Positions 33,989 to 43,505 of a stretch of DNA of 64,000 nucleotides are shown here, one piece after another; positions within the stretch are counted from its first letter, which is position 1; every line of letters starts with the position of its first letter. The stretch is taken from the NCBI GenBank assembly GCA_002471665.1, contig DKQK01000023.1, positions 37,422 to 101,421 of the forward strand, in the 5' to 3' direction. The notes under the pieces were generated by a model. That model was given only the letters and a program-made list of their open reading frames with translations, was not told the origin of the DNA and searched no databases. The position numbers were made by a program, and so were the translations under genes. The stretch comes from Gammaproteobacteria bacterium UBA7310 (GTDB taxonomy: Bacteria > Pseudomonadota > Gammaproteobacteria > Pseudomonadales > Ketobacteraceae).

Positions 33989-35587
33989 ATGCAGTTAAGA
34001 CAAACCAATATTGCAAAACTGGGCAGTGAAACGTTCGACGTATTGGTGGTGGGGGGCGGCATCAACGGTGCCGTGTCCGCTGCGGCACTGGCGGGTAAAG
34101 GGGTAAAAGTGGCGTTGATCGACCGCTCGGATTTCGCCGCCTGCACCAGTTCCAATTCCTCCAACCTGGCCTGGGGTGGCATCAAGTATCTTGAAACCAT
34201 GGAACTGCTGCTGGTGAACAAGCTCTGCAAAAGCCGCAACCATTTAATGAAAAGCTACCCGTCCACAGTGCAGGAGATCCGGTTCTTCACCACCATTCAA
34301 AAGGGCTTTCGCCTGCCGGTTTCGTTTGTCTATCTGGGCACCCTGTTTTACTGGATGCTGGGGCGTTTCTTTACCCGCCCGCCCCGATTTCTGACGCGAG
34401 CCAACATCGAATCCCTGGAGCCGGTGGTCAACACCCGCAACGCCAAAGGCGGGTTCGAGTATTCCGACTGCTACCTCTACGACAATGACGCCCGCTTTGT
34501 TTTCAACTTTATCCGCACCAGCATGAACTACGGATGTGTGGCGGCAAATTACGTGGCCTCCACTGCAGCGAAACGGGAGGGCGATTTGTGGCACGTCACC
34601 GCGCAGGACACCATCAGTGGTAAATCCTTTCCCATTCGGGCCCGCGCCCTGGTGAACGCCTGCGGGCCCTATGTGGATCAACACAACAGCCTGTCGCAGC
34701 AATCCACCGAACACCACCACGTCTTTTCCAAAGGCATTCACCTGATTGTGGATCAGGTCACCCCCAACAAGCGGGTGCTCACCTTTTTTGCCAGCGATGG
34801 CCGCCTGTTCTTTGTAATCCCCATGGGCCGCAGAACCTGTATCGGCACCACCGATACCCAGGTGGACGAACCGCAAACCCAGGTCACCGAGCAGGATCGC
34901 CAGTTTGTGCTCGACAACATTAACGCTTTGCTGTCACTGCCCACCCCCATCACCCACAACGACATCATTGCCGAACGCTGCGGAGTGCGCCCACTGGCGG
35001 TAACCGGAAAAGGGGGCAAGGCAGACTGGGTCAAGCTCTCGCGCAAACATGCCATTGATGTGAATCATGGGCAGAAACACCTGTCCATTTTTGGCGGTAA
35101 ACTGACAGACTGCCTGAACGTTGGTGAAGAGGTGGTGGAAATCATTCGGGCGCTGGGTATTTCGATCCCCTACCCCAAACACCGCTGGTATGGCGAACCC
35201 AACGACGACATTAAAAAAGAATACCTGCACCAGGCCAGACTCATTGACCTGGACAGCCTGACCAATGAGATTTCCTCTGAACCATTGTCCGTGCGCTTTT
35301 GGCGCCGCTATGGGGCCGAAGCCATCGGCCTGTTGGAACGCATCCGGGCCAACCCGGCCAACGCCAAATTGCTGATCGAAAACGCCGAATACACCCGCTG
35401 CGAGATCGAACAGGCCGCCCGCCGTGAAATGATTACCAAACTGGAGGATTTTCTGCGCCGCCGTTCCAAGATTTCACAGGTGGTGCGCAAGGAAGAACTG
35501 AAAAACTCACCGGGGCTGAAGGAAGCCTGCAAGATTTTGTTCGGCGATCAGGCTGATGCAAAATACCACGAGTACTTTTCCGAATAA
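33989..35587 (+). CDS. glpD: FAD-dependent glycerol-3-phosphate dehydrogenase
   Basis: The protein has 532 residues. The N-terminal dinucleotide fold D-V-L-V-V-G-G-G-I-N-G-A is followed by S-N-L-A-W-G-G-I-K-Y-L-E, the conserved GlpD flavin/substrate region. G-T-T-D-T and E-R-C-G-V-R-P-L are further family motifs, and F-G-G-K-L-T-D-C sits in the C-terminal part of the flavin domain. The enzyme oxidises sn-glycerol-3-phosphate to dihydroxyacetone phosphate and passes electrons to quinone. No other glp genes are adjacent. The helical C-terminal domain is somewhat divergent from E. coli GlpD. Confidence 0.87.
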   Translation: MQLRQTNIAKLGSETFDVLVVGGGINGAVSAAALAGKGVKVALIDRSDFAACTSSNSSNLAWGGIKYLETMELLLVNKLCKSRNHLMKSYPSTVQEIRFFTTIQKGFRLPVSFVYLGTLFYWMLGRFFTRPPRFLTRANIESLEPVVNTRNAKGGFEYSDCYLYDNDARFVFNFIRTSMNYGCVAANYVASTAAKREGDLWHVTAQDTISGKSFPIRARALVNACGPYVDQHNSLSQQSTEHHHVFSKGIHLIVDQVTPNKRVLTFFASDGRLFFVIPMGRRTCIGTTDTQVDEPQTQVTEQDRQFVLDNINALLSLPTPITHNDIIAERCGVRPLAVTGKGGKADWVKLSRKHAIDVNHGQKHLSIFGGKLTDCLNVGEEVVEIIRALGISIPYPKHRWYGEPNDDIKKEYLHQARLIDLDSLTNEISSEPLSVRFWRRYGAEAIGLLERIRANPANAKLLIENAEYTRCEIEQAARREMITKLEDFLRRRSKISQVVRKEELKNSPGLKEACKILFGDQADAKYHEYFSE

Positions 35588-35669
35588 TCATAGGCAACCG
35601 ATTTTCAGCTTGAATTCAGCCTGATTGGTTACAGTGGTTCCTGATCAACAACATCAGGAGCCAACTCTC

Positions 35670-36251
35670 ATGCAAGACACCACTACCCCGGCCACCATCA
35701 AGGTGTGGGATCCTCTGATCAGGATCTTTCACTGGCTGCTGGCGGCTGCCTTTTTCACAGCGTATTTAAGCGCAGAAGAATCCCAAACCATTCATACCCT
35801 TGCGGGATACCTGATCAGCGGGCTCATTGTGGGCCGCTTACTGTGGGGATTTATTGGCACACCGCACGCCCGCTTCAAGGATTTCATCGTCGGCCCCGGC
35901 CAGGTCATGCGCTACGGCAAGAGCCTGCTGCAACGCCGCTCACCGCGCTACCTGGGGCACAACCCGGCCGGCGCTGTGATGATTGTGCTGCTGCTGTTAT
36001 CGCTCACCATTGTCGCCTGCTCCGGCATGATCACCCTGGGCATTGAAGAACACGCCGGTCCGCTGGCGGGCTGGGTGCAATCCATGGGTTGGCATGACGA
36101 TGACGTGGCGGAAGAAATCCACGAGTTTTTCGCAAACTTCACCCTGTTATTGGTCTTCGTCCACATCAGCGGTGTCATTATCGAAAGCCTGCTGCACCGG
36201 GACAATCTGATAAAAGCCATGATTACCGGCCGTAAACGGCCACAATCTTAA
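35670..36251 (+). CDS. Cytochrome b561-like membrane haem protein
   Basis: The gene encodes 193 residues from the ATG at 35670, after CAGGAG. K-V-W-D-P-L-I-R-I-F-H-W at the N-terminus, four membrane helices and further histidines (T-I-H-T-L-A-G-Y, V-F-V-H-I-S-G-V) match the b-type cytochrome/Ni-hydrogenase-type family with two haems. It heads a run with PepSY and two-component genes, a recurrent set for controlling membrane electron transfer. Confidence 0.9.
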   Translation: MQDTTTPATIKVWDPLIRIFHWLLAAAFFTAYLSAEESQTIHTLAGYLISGLIVGRLLWGFIGTPHARFKDFIVGPGQVMRYGKSLLQRRSPRYLGHNPAGAVMIVLLLLSLTIVACSGMITLGIEEHAGPLAGWVQSMGWHDDDVAEEIHEFFANFTLLLVFVHISGVIIESLLHRDNLIKAMITGRKRPQS

Positions 36252-36271
36252 ACCAGGAAAAAGGCAGACTC

Positions 36272-36370
36272 ATGTTCGAAATCAAGGGCATCGATGACCA
36301 GGGTCAACGTTATAAACTGTACCTCAATGCCGAGAACGGGGAAGTATTACCCTCACGGCGCGATGACTGA
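36272..36370 (+). CDS. 32-residue PepSY-like fragment or small protein
   Basis: ATG at 36272 with AGGAAAAAGG upstream encodes M-F-E-I-K-G-I-D-D-Q-G and R-Y-K-L-Y-L-N-A-E-N-G-E-V-L, then stops. The second half matches the strand-turn-strand end of PepSY domains (Y-x-V-x-x-D-A-x-T-G-x-V), but the N-terminal half and any export signal are missing. It may be the remains of a longer PepSY gene or a genuine small peptide between the cytochrome and the full PepSY gene. Confidence 0.5.
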   Translation: MFEIKGIDDQGQRYKLYLNAENGEVLPSRRDD

Positions 36371-36438
36371 TAACATTTCATCAACCAGCGAATCCGGGCA
36401 GGGTTTACCCCCTGCCCCAACACCCAAAAGCCAATGCC

Positions 36439-36762
36439 ATGAACACATTCCATAGCATGATCTTACTGCTGATATTGGCCACCTCCCCCGCGCAGGCAGA
36501 CCGGCACTCAGATCATGAAGAAGCGCGCCGCTTACGCATAAGCGGGGAAATACTGCCTTTATCGGAGGTGCTGCAGAAGGCAGAACAGGCCGGTATCGAC
36601 ACCCTGTTGGAGGCAGAACTGGAGCAAGAGAACCAACACTGGGTGTACGAAGTGGAAGGGGTGTCCAACACTAATCAGCTGATCGAACTAACCATCGATG
36701 CCCAAACCGGCAGGATCATCAAGCGCGAACACCAAAAGCGTCGCAACCGGGAAGCAGACTGA
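36439..36762 (+). CDS. Periplasmic PepSY domain protein
   Basis: The protein has 107 residues. A signal peptide (about 1-20, cleavage near S-P-A-Q-A-D) is followed by one PepSY domain: I-L-P-L-S-E-V-L-Q-K-A-E ... H-W-V-Y-E-V-E-G-V ... E-L-T-I-D-A-Q-T-G-R-I-I-K. The tail is strongly basic. The last base of its TGA is the first base of the response-regulator ATG. PepSY proteins often bind or inhibit partners outside the cytoplasm, here possibly the sensor kinase. Confidence 0.88.
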   Translation: MNTFHSMILLLILATSPAQADRHSDHEEARRLRISGEILPLSEVLQKAEQAGIDTLLEAELEQENQHWVYEVEGVSNTNQLIELTIDAQTGRIIKREHQKRRNREAD

Positions 36763-37427
36763 TGCGTTTGCTGCTGGTGGAAGATGACCTGACCCTGGCC
36801 CGCGAACTGCAAAAGCAATTCAAACGGGACGGGTTCGCTGCCGATCTTGCAGCTTGCGGCGAGGAGGCCCGGCACCTGGGCAGCGAGGAAGCCTACGACA
36901 TTGTCATCCTGGACCTGGGCCTGCCTGACGTATCCGGGCTGTCTGTCTTGCAAAGCTGGCGCAACCAGGGTCAAACCGTACCGGTATTGATTCTGACGGC
37001 GCGGGATGCCTGGGAGGAAAAGGTGGATGGGCTGAAAGCCGGTGCCGACGATTACCTCACCAAACCATTCCACTATGAAGAGCTGCTGGCCCGCGTGCAG
37101 GCACTAATCCGCCGCAGCAAAGGCCAGGCTAAACCACTACTGGAATCCAGGCATTTTTATCTGGATGAAGATACCCATACAGTGATGTTCAGTGATGGCC
37201 AGCAGGAACCCCTGACCGGTACCGAATTCAAATTACTGCGCTACCTGTTACTGCACCCGGGCAAAATACTCTCGAAAAGTGAACTCACCGAACACGTCTA
37301 CGCCTATGATGCAGACAAAGACAGCAATGTGATTGAAGTGTACATACGCCGCCTGCGTGACAAAATTGGTAAAGCGTATATTGTCACCAAGCGCGGGCAA
37401 GGCTATGTCTTCACGGAGCCCCAATGA
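36762..37427 (+). CDS. OmpR/PhoP-type response regulator
   Basis: The protein has 221 residues. The receiver (about 1-115) has the acidic pair E-D-D, phospho-acceptor D in V-I-L-D-L-G-L-P, T in L-T-A-R-D and K in L-T-K-P-F. A winged helix DNA-binding domain (about 125-220) carries L-T-G-T-E-F-K-L-L-R-Y-L and the recognition helix region S-N-V-I-E-V-Y-I-R-R-L-R-D-K-I. It is coupled to PepSY upstream (1-base overlap) and the kinase downstream (4-base overlap). Confidence 0.95.
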   Translation: MRLLLVEDDLTLARELQKQFKRDGFAADLAACGEEARHLGSEEAYDIVILDLGLPDVSGLSVLQSWRNQGQTVPVLILTARDAWEEKVDGLKAGADDYLTKPFHYEELLARVQALIRRSKGQAKPLLESRHFYLDEDTHTVMFSDGQQEPLTGTEFKLLRYLLLHPGKILSKSELTEHVYAYDADKDSNVIEVYIRRLRDKIGKAYIVTKRGQGYVFTEPQ

Positions 37428-38755
37428 CACCCTCCTTACATAAACGCGTAACCCTGGGAGGCATCGGATTTGCGCTGCTGCTGTTTATCGCGCTGATGGT
37501 GCTGGAGAGTTACTTTATTCAGCGGGTGGCGCAATTCTACGTGACCACCCGGCTGGAGCACGATGGAGAAACCCTGCTGGCGGCATTGCAGCCCCACCCG
37601 GATAACCAGAGCTACGAACTGGATGCCTCCCGCATTCACCCAATCTATCTGCGCCCCTTCAGCGGGCACTACTTTCAAATCACCCTGCCCGGCAACACCC
37701 TGCGTTCCCGCTCCCTGTGGGATGAACCCTTGAACCTGCCCCAAGATCAAGCGCTGCATCCCAGGGTACTCACCATTCCCGGTCCACAGGGGGAATCGCT
37801 GCTGGTTCTGATACAGCGTTATACAGTGGGTCAGGATGCGGTAACCATTGCCACGGCCGAATCCCTGGCACAACTGGACCCGTTGATTCGGCAGGCACAG
37901 ATCTGGTCAGCGGCGGCCGCCAGTGTGCTGCTGATTGTTTTGGTGATTCTGCAGTACCGGTGGATGAGCGCAGGGCTATCCCCCCTGCAGGAACTCCAGC
38001 GACAACTGAAAGAACTGCAACAGGGCAAGCGTCAGCAACTGGTGTTGAACAAGGCGTTCGCCGAGCTGGAACCCCTGATTAACGAGACCAACCATTTGAT
38101 CACCGCGCTGGATGATCGCATCGGGCGCCATCGCAACGCCATCGGCAACCTGGCCCATGCCTTAAAAACACCGGTATCCGCCCTGCAGCAACTGGCCCAG
38201 TCCGATGCCTGCGACCCCAGCTTCAAGCAAGCGTTGGAAACGCAACTGAAGCGCATCCGCGATCGCATCGACAATGAACTGAAACGCGCCCGCATAGCGG
38301 GTGCGCAGGGCCTGCGTGAAAAGCTGAACGTACGAGATGAAATCATCGACCTGAGCACTACCCTGAAAAAAATCCATCACCACAAGGCCATCGATATCGT
38401 GCTGGACATTGCCCCGGGCATCATCATTAACGCTGATCGCCAGGATTTTCTGGAACTGGTGGGAAACCTGCTGGATAACGCCTGCAAGTGGGCCCGGCAG
38501 CGGGTTGAGATCAGCGCAGAAATGACGGATGGCGGGTTTCGCCTCACACTGGAGGATGATGGCCCCGGCTGTGACGCCGCGGCACTGAACCGGATATCAC
38601 AACGGGGTACCAGGCTGGATGAGAAGAATCCCGGCCACGGGCTGGGCCTGGCCATCGCGGAAGACATTGTGTCCCAATACGCCGGCGAGCTGCATTTTTC
38701 CAGCAGCCCCCTGGGTGGCCTGGCCGTGGCAGTGCGCCTGCCGCAGCAGGGGTAG
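37424..38755 (+). CDS. PhoQ-like sensor histidine kinase
   Basis: The protein has 443 residues. Two membrane helices (about 11-32 and 160-182) flank a periplasmic sensor of about 125 residues. The dimerisation helix contains N-L-A-H-A-L-K-T-P-V with the phosphorylated histidine. N box N-L-L-D-N-A-C-K-W-A and G boxes E-D-D-G-P-G-C and G-H-G-L-G-L-A-I-A-E complete the kinase. A-P-acidic loops typical of PhoQ-like sensors are not obvious. With PepSY and cytochrome b upstream the signal may concern envelope redox or metal state. Confidence 0.93.
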   Translation: MTPSLHKRVTLGGIGFALLLFIALMVLESYFIQRVAQFYVTTRLEHDGETLLAALQPHPDNQSYELDASRIHPIYLRPFSGHYFQITLPGNTLRSRSLWDEPLNLPQDQALHPRVLTIPGPQGESLLVLIQRYTVGQDAVTIATAESLAQLDPLIRQAQIWSAAAASVLLIVLVILQYRWMSAGLSPLQELQRQLKELQQGKRQQLVLNKAFAELEPLINETNHLITALDDRIGRHRNAIGNLAHALKTPVSALQQLAQSDACDPSFKQALETQLKRIRDRIDNELKRARIAGAQGLREKLNVRDEIIDLSTTLKKIHHHKAIDIVLDIAPGIIINADRQDFLELVGNLLDNACKWARQRVEISAEMTDGGFRLTLEDDGPGCDAAALNRISQRGTRLDEKNPGHGLGLAIAEDIVSQYAGELHFSSSPLGGLAVAVRLPQQG

Positions 38756-38756
38756 A

Positions 38757-40895
38757 CTAGGGTAAGGCGTTGATGGCGGCCTTTGCCTCGCCGCAGCGAT
38801 CCGCCGATGCCGTGGCCCGATCCAGAATCCCCGTATACAGAAACGACATGCCGCCGGTGAGGAACGCGGCGCCACCGCTTAACAACACCCCTTTGCTGTT
38901 CAGCCCCACACTGGGTTTGGCCAGCGTTCCCCCCAGTTTGACAAAGGGCGTCACGAACATATCGGCACTCACCCCCACTCCGGTGCGGGGCTTGGTATTG
39001 AATTCAACATTGAGGGATTCATGGTTGAGATCAATGCTGCCGCCTCCCACCACCATCAGTTGATCACTCTGCAATAAAAAGCCCTCAATCTGGCCATAAC
39101 CGGAATCAAACTTAAGCGCAAACAGGCTGCACTGCCAGTTGGTGAATTCTTCCTGCTCTGCAAACGGATTCACCAGCGTAAACAATTGCGCCAGGATATC
39201 GCCGGAGAACCGTTGCACCAGTTCATTGCTGACCTTGCCCTCCCCCTGGGTCACCACAACATCCCCATTCAAACTGGACGCCAAGGCCCGTGGGGTTGCG
39301 CCGCTGCTTTTCAAACGGACATTCATATCGGTAACCGGGATTTGATCCTCCGGCACGTTGGCACCGGATAAGGCGATGATACGCAGCCCCCTGACCTTGG
39401 TATCAATGGACACTTGCGCCTGCTTGTCGGTGGCGATGATGCGCACTTCATTTTCAAAATGCCCACCCAGATAGCCATCAAACTGATTGCTCAGTTGCAT
39501 TGTGCCACGGGCGGCACTGGCCTTGAGCCTGACCTGTTTGATGTCGGAATCGTGCAGCAGCAAGTGCTCTACATCCGCTTTGATCTGCAGGTTCAGGTTT
39601 TGCAACAGAGCAAGCGGAAGCGGCTGCTCCTGGAAAACGTAAGGTGAGGCAGGCGATCCGTCCGCCTTCGCTTCCTCCGCCACTGCGGCATCCGCTTGGG
39701 TGATCGGGGCCGCATCCTGGGTGGGCTTGGGCTCCGGCAGCGGAAAGAACGGTGTCAGGTTGATGCGCTTTGCCGTGGCCTGGGCATCCACTTGCAGGGC
39801 GGGACCCGCGTCAATGCGTGCCGACCCCTGCACATCGCTGTCGCCCACCTTAACTTGATAGGAACGGACATCAAGCAAGGTTTGATCAATGGCCACCTCA
39901 CTGTGCAGTGAAAAAGGTAATTCGGGCAAGCCCGGCCGCAGGCGATTGAGCCGATCACCATTCGCCTCCACCACCAGTTCAATCAGCCCCGCTGCATTAT
40001 CCCGTGTACCGCTTGCGCTTAACTGCACCCCGGGCAGGGTTGCCTGCACCTGGCGCACAGCAATACCGTTGGTGGCCACCCCCACGCTGCCCTTCACCAC
40101 CAGATTCTCATCCGGCAGGGTGTGATCCGGCAGCGCCAACAACGCCCCCAGGGTTGCCAACGATTCAAGGTGCACATCAAAGTCCACACCATCGGCGGGG
40201 AACTCAATGACTGACGTCATACCAACATCGCCCACCGCCAGATCGACATCGATACGATGTTGCGCCAGGGTGGCATCCAGCGCGACAGTATAATCCTGGT
40301 AACGGGCCTGACCTTCCAGCACCGTGGTGTTGCCATCCTGACCGCGGGCGGAAAGCGCATCCAGATAAAAAACCTGATCCTGAGCATCAGGTTGCCGGTA
40401 GGTGAGCTTGATACCGTCCACCTCGGCCCATTGGATCACCACCGGAATGCTGAAACCAGCCGCGGGTGTTGTGTCTGTGCTGTCCGACTCTGCCGACTCG
40501 GCGCCGGCAAACGCCCAGTTCACCTGATCATCCGCACCCACCTGCGCCAGCAGGTTCAGGTTCTCAAGCTCCAGCCGTTCCACCACAATGGGGCCGGTCA
40601 GCAGGGAAAACAGATTCACTTTCACATAGGCCTTGTCCGCCGCCAGCATATCGGTATCAGCACCCCACTGGGCATTGCCCAGCCGGACCTGCTCCAGATT
40701 CAAAATAAAATCCGGCAGCACGCGCAGCGTGAGATCCCCTTCTATGTAAAAGTCGCGCCCGGTCAATGTTTTAATCTGGCGTTCAATCTGTGGCTTGAGA
40801 AAACCGAAATCCACCCACCAAAGCAACAACACCAGCAGCGCCATCACCGACAGCAGCGCGATGGCCGCCGCCCTTACCATTCTGACCCACAACAT
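38757..40895 (-). CDS. AsmA family envelope protein
   Basis: The protein has 712 residues. One N-terminal membrane anchor (about 10-28, A-L-L-S-V-M-A-L-L-V-L-L-L-W-W) is followed by a long periplasmic chain of beta-strands. The C-terminal AsmA-like part contains L-N-G-D-V-V-V-T-Q-G-E-G-K-V and G-G-G-S-I-D-L-N-H-E-S-L-N-V. AsmA proteins form bridge-like grooves for lipid movement between membranes. The chain ends in a short hydrophobic stretch (F-L-T-G-G-M-S-F-L-Y-T-G) and a C-E-A motif. It converges with the kinase gene, one base apart. Confidence 0.9.
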   Translation of the reverse strand: MLWVRMVRAAAIALLSVMALLVLLLWWVDFGFLKPQIERQIKTLTGRDFYIEGDLTLRVLPDFILNLEQVRLGNAQWGADTDMLAADKAYVKVNLFSLLTGPIVVERLELENLNLLAQVGADDQVNWAFAGAESAESDSTDTTPAAGFSIPVVIQWAEVDGIKLTYRQPDAQDQVFYLDALSARGQDGNTTVLEGQARYQDYTVALDATLAQHRIDVDLAVGDVGMTSVIEFPADGVDFDVHLESLATLGALLALPDHTLPDENLVVKGSVGVATNGIAVRQVQATLPGVQLSASGTRDNAAGLIELVVEANGDRLNRLRPGLPELPFSLHSEVAIDQTLLDVRSYQVKVGDSDVQGSARIDAGPALQVDAQATAKRINLTPFFPLPEPKPTQDAAPITQADAAVAEEAKADGSPASPYVFQEQPLPLALLQNLNLQIKADVEHLLLHDSDIKQVRLKASAARGTMQLSNQFDGYLGGHFENEVRIIATDKQAQVSIDTKVRGLRIIALSGANVPEDQIPVTDMNVRLKSSGATPRALASSLNGDVVVTQGEGKVSNELVQRFSGDILAQLFTLVNPFAEQEEFTNWQCSLFALKFDSGYGQIEGFLLQSDQLMVVGGGSIDLNHESLNVEFNTKPRTGVGVSADMFVTPFVKLGGTLAKPSVGLNSKGVLLSGGAAFLTGGMSFLYTGILDRATASADRCGEAKAAINALP

Positions 40896-41039
40896 TGCAA
40901 CCCCCGACCCTGTACTCTCATCCTAGACAACACCTAAATGTAACGTTTTTAAGGTGGATTTTCCTGCACAGTCATTCTTTAGGCATCAAACCCGTGTATG
41001 CTGAAGACACATTGCCGTTGTCTGCCACAGGATTGCATT

Positions 41040-43445
41040 ATGACCGACTTTCTGGCGAATTCGTCACATCGACTTTTTCAACGCCCTGGCCTGGGGTTGC
41101 TGCGCTGCATACTGCTGGGGGTTACATTACTGGCCCTCAGCAGCGGCTGCCAGAACGAGCAGGATTCCGATGCCACCTATGAGGAGGCACCCCGCCCGCA
41201 ACAGCTGGTGCAACACTTTCAGTTTCATCGCGATATCAAACCCATACTGGAACAAAAATGCGTGGCCTGCCATGCCTGCAATGATGCGCCGTGCCAACTG
41301 AAACTGGAAGCCGCCAGCGGCCTGGAAAGGGGCGCCAGCAAACACAAGGTGTACGATGGCAGCCGCGCGGAAGACATCGCCCCCACCCGCCTGCATGTGG
41401 ATGGCCACAGTGTGCAGGATTGGCGCCAGCAGGGCTTTTACTCCGTACTGTCAACACCCGGCCAGACACAGGCCGCCGATGCAAAGGCATCATTGCTGAT
41501 GCAGATGCTGACCCTGGGCTACCAGAATCCCGTGGCCGTGGCTGAGCCACTGGATGAGCGCTACCGGCTGGGCATTACCCGCCAATCGCAGTGCCCCACC
41601 CCCGATGAATTTGCCGAGTACGCGGATGACAACCCACAGGGCGGCATGCCTTATGGGGTCAGCGGCTTATCGGCCAACGAATTCAACACCGTTAAAACCT
41701 GGCTTGAACAGGGTGCCGTAATCGATCAGGCACCCACTCCGTTCACCGCAGCACAGCAACAACAGATTCAGACCCAAATCGAAACCTGGGAATCGTTTCT
41801 CAATCAACCGGATATGAAATCACAGCTGGTGGCCCGCTACCTGTACGAACACCTTTTTCTGGCGCACCTGTACTTTTCCGATATCGGCGTACAACCGACA
41901 CCGTTTTTTCAACTGGTGCGCAGTTACCGCAACGCCCCCGAGCCCATCGAAGTGGTGGCCACGGTACGCCCCAACGATGATCCGGGCCGGCCGATCTATT
42001 ACCGGCTGCGCCCCATTACCGACACCCTGGTGCACAAAACGCACATCATCTACGGGCTGAACGACCAACGCATGCAACGTTACCGGGCATTGTTCCTGCA
42101 GCAGGATTGGCAGGTGGATTCCCTGCCGGGCTACGATTACCAGCACGCCTCCAATCCCTTCCTGGCCTTTGCCGCCATTCCCGCCCGCGCCCGCTATCAG
42201 TTTATGCTGGACAGTGCCGAGTATTTTACCCGCACCTTTATTCGTGGCCCGGTGTGCCGGGGCCAGATTGCCACCGATGTGATTCGCGATCAGTTCTGGG
42301 TGATGTTTGAAGATCCGGCGCAGGAACAATACGTCAGCAACGAAGATCACCGCCGCAAGGCAACACCACTGCTGGGCCTGCCGGGGGAAAAATCCCATAT
42401 TCTGGATCTGGGGTCCGAGTGGCTGAAATACCAGAACAAGCGCAACCGTTACCGGGATCTGCGCACCCGGCAGTATCACCGTGCCTTTAACCAGGGCCTG
42501 AGCCTGAACAACATCTGGGATGGCGACGGCCACAACAACAACGCATTTTTAACCGTGTTCCGCCACCATAACAGCGCCTCGGTGGAACGGGGCTGGTGGG
42601 GCCGTAATCCCAAAACCCTGTGGCTGATGGATTACCCGCTGTTTGAACGCACCTATTACGAACTGGTGGTGAACTTTAACGTGTTCGGCAGCGTATCCCA
42701 CCAGGCGCAAACCCGCCTGTATTTCGATTTGATTCGTAACGGTGGTGAAACCAATTTTCTGCAACTGTTGCCGCCACAACAACGCAAAGCAATCTATCAC
42801 GACTGGTATGCCGGCAGCGGCAAAATCAAAACCGCCATCGCCTATCACACCCTGGATACCCGCACCCCCACGGCCATCCCCTTCCAACCCGATGCACCGG
42901 TGCAGGATCAGTTGATCGCCCTGGTGCAGGATCGGTTTGGCCACCTGTTACCGGCCGACCCCATTAACCGTTGCCGCCAACATTGCGAACAAAATCCATT
43001 AACCCGGCTGGCATCCGCGCCCGCCGCCCAGCTGCCGGGCATCGGCTTTCTGCCGGATGTGACCGTGTTGCGGGTGGATCAGGAGGATGGTGATTTCAAA
43101 TTCTACAGCCTGATTCGCGACCGCGCCCACAGCAACGTGGCCTTTATGTTTGCCGAGGAGGATCGTTACCAGCCGGATGAGGATTCCGTTACCGTGTTGG
43201 ATTTTCCCATCAGCAGCTACCCCAACTTTATGTTTCGGGTGCCACAGGCCGAGCTGGAGGATTTTGTCAAAACCCTGATTATGATCAGCACTGAACAAGA
43301 ACGGGGTAAACTGGTGGATCGCTGGGGCGTGCGCCGCACCGACGCCGACTTCTGGAACAACTTTCACTCCGGCACCCGCTTTTTAAACCAGCACCGCCCG
43401 CTGGAATCAGGAATTTTTGATTTGAACCGGTATGTGGGTTGGTAA
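41040..43445 (+). CDS. cti: Periplasmic fatty-acid cis/trans isomerase Cti
   Basis: The gene encodes 801 residues from the ATG at 41040 (AGGA nine bases before). A signal with lipobox A-L-S-S-G-C (C37) suggests a lipoprotein. The cytochrome c motif C74-V-A-C-H78 follows shortly, in F-H-R-D-I-K-P-I-L-E-Q-K-C. Both features are known in Cti of Pseudomonas and Vibrio, where the haem enzyme turns cis-unsaturated membrane fatty acids into trans on solvent or heat stress. The full length agrees with the family. The gene stands alone, with a strong hairpin after the stop. Confidence 0.95.
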   Translation: MTDFLANSSHRLFQRPGLGLLRCILLGVTLLALSSGCQNEQDSDATYEEAPRPQQLVQHFQFHRDIKPILEQKCVACHACNDAPCQLKLEAASGLERGASKHKVYDGSRAEDIAPTRLHVDGHSVQDWRQQGFYSVLSTPGQTQAADAKASLLMQMLTLGYQNPVAVAEPLDERYRLGITRQSQCPTPDEFAEYADDNPQGGMPYGVSGLSANEFNTVKTWLEQGAVIDQAPTPFTAAQQQQIQTQIETWESFLNQPDMKSQLVARYLYEHLFLAHLYFSDIGVQPTPFFQLVRSYRNAPEPIEVVATVRPNDDPGRPIYYRLRPITDTLVHKTHIIYGLNDQRMQRYRALFLQQDWQVDSLPGYDYQHASNPFLAFAAIPARARYQFMLDSAEYFTRTFIRGPVCRGQIATDVIRDQFWVMFEDPAQEQYVSNEDHRRKATPLLGLPGEKSHILDLGSEWLKYQNKRNRYRDLRTRQYHRAFNQGLSLNNIWDGDGHNNNAFLTVFRHHNSASVERGWWGRNPKTLWLMDYPLFERTYYELVVNFNVFGSVSHQAQTRLYFDLIRNGGETNFLQLLPPQQRKAIYHDWYAGSGKIKTAIAYHTLDTRTPTAIPFQPDAPVQDQLIALVQDRFGHLLPADPINRCRQHCEQNPLTRLASAPAAQLPGIGFLPDVTVLRVDQEDGDFKFYSLIRDRAHSNVAFMFAEEDRYQPDEDSVTVLDFPISSYPNFMFRVPQAELEDFVKTLIMISTEQERGKLVDRWGVRRTDADFWNNFHSGTRFLNQHRPLESGIFDLNRYVGW

Positions 43446-43453
43446 CGGCGTTA

Positions 43454-43480
43454 CCGCCGGCGGGACAACACTGCCGGCGG
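43454..43480 (+). terminator. GC-rich hairpin after cti
   Basis: CCGCCGGC and GCCGGCGG form a perfect 8-bp stem around eleven bases, starting eight bases after the cti stop. No U-run follows, so it may be a weak or Rho-assisted terminator shared with the converging aldo/keto reductase gene. Confidence 0.5.
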
Positions 43481-43505
43481 CTTCGGCATCATGGCCTGCA
43501 ATACT

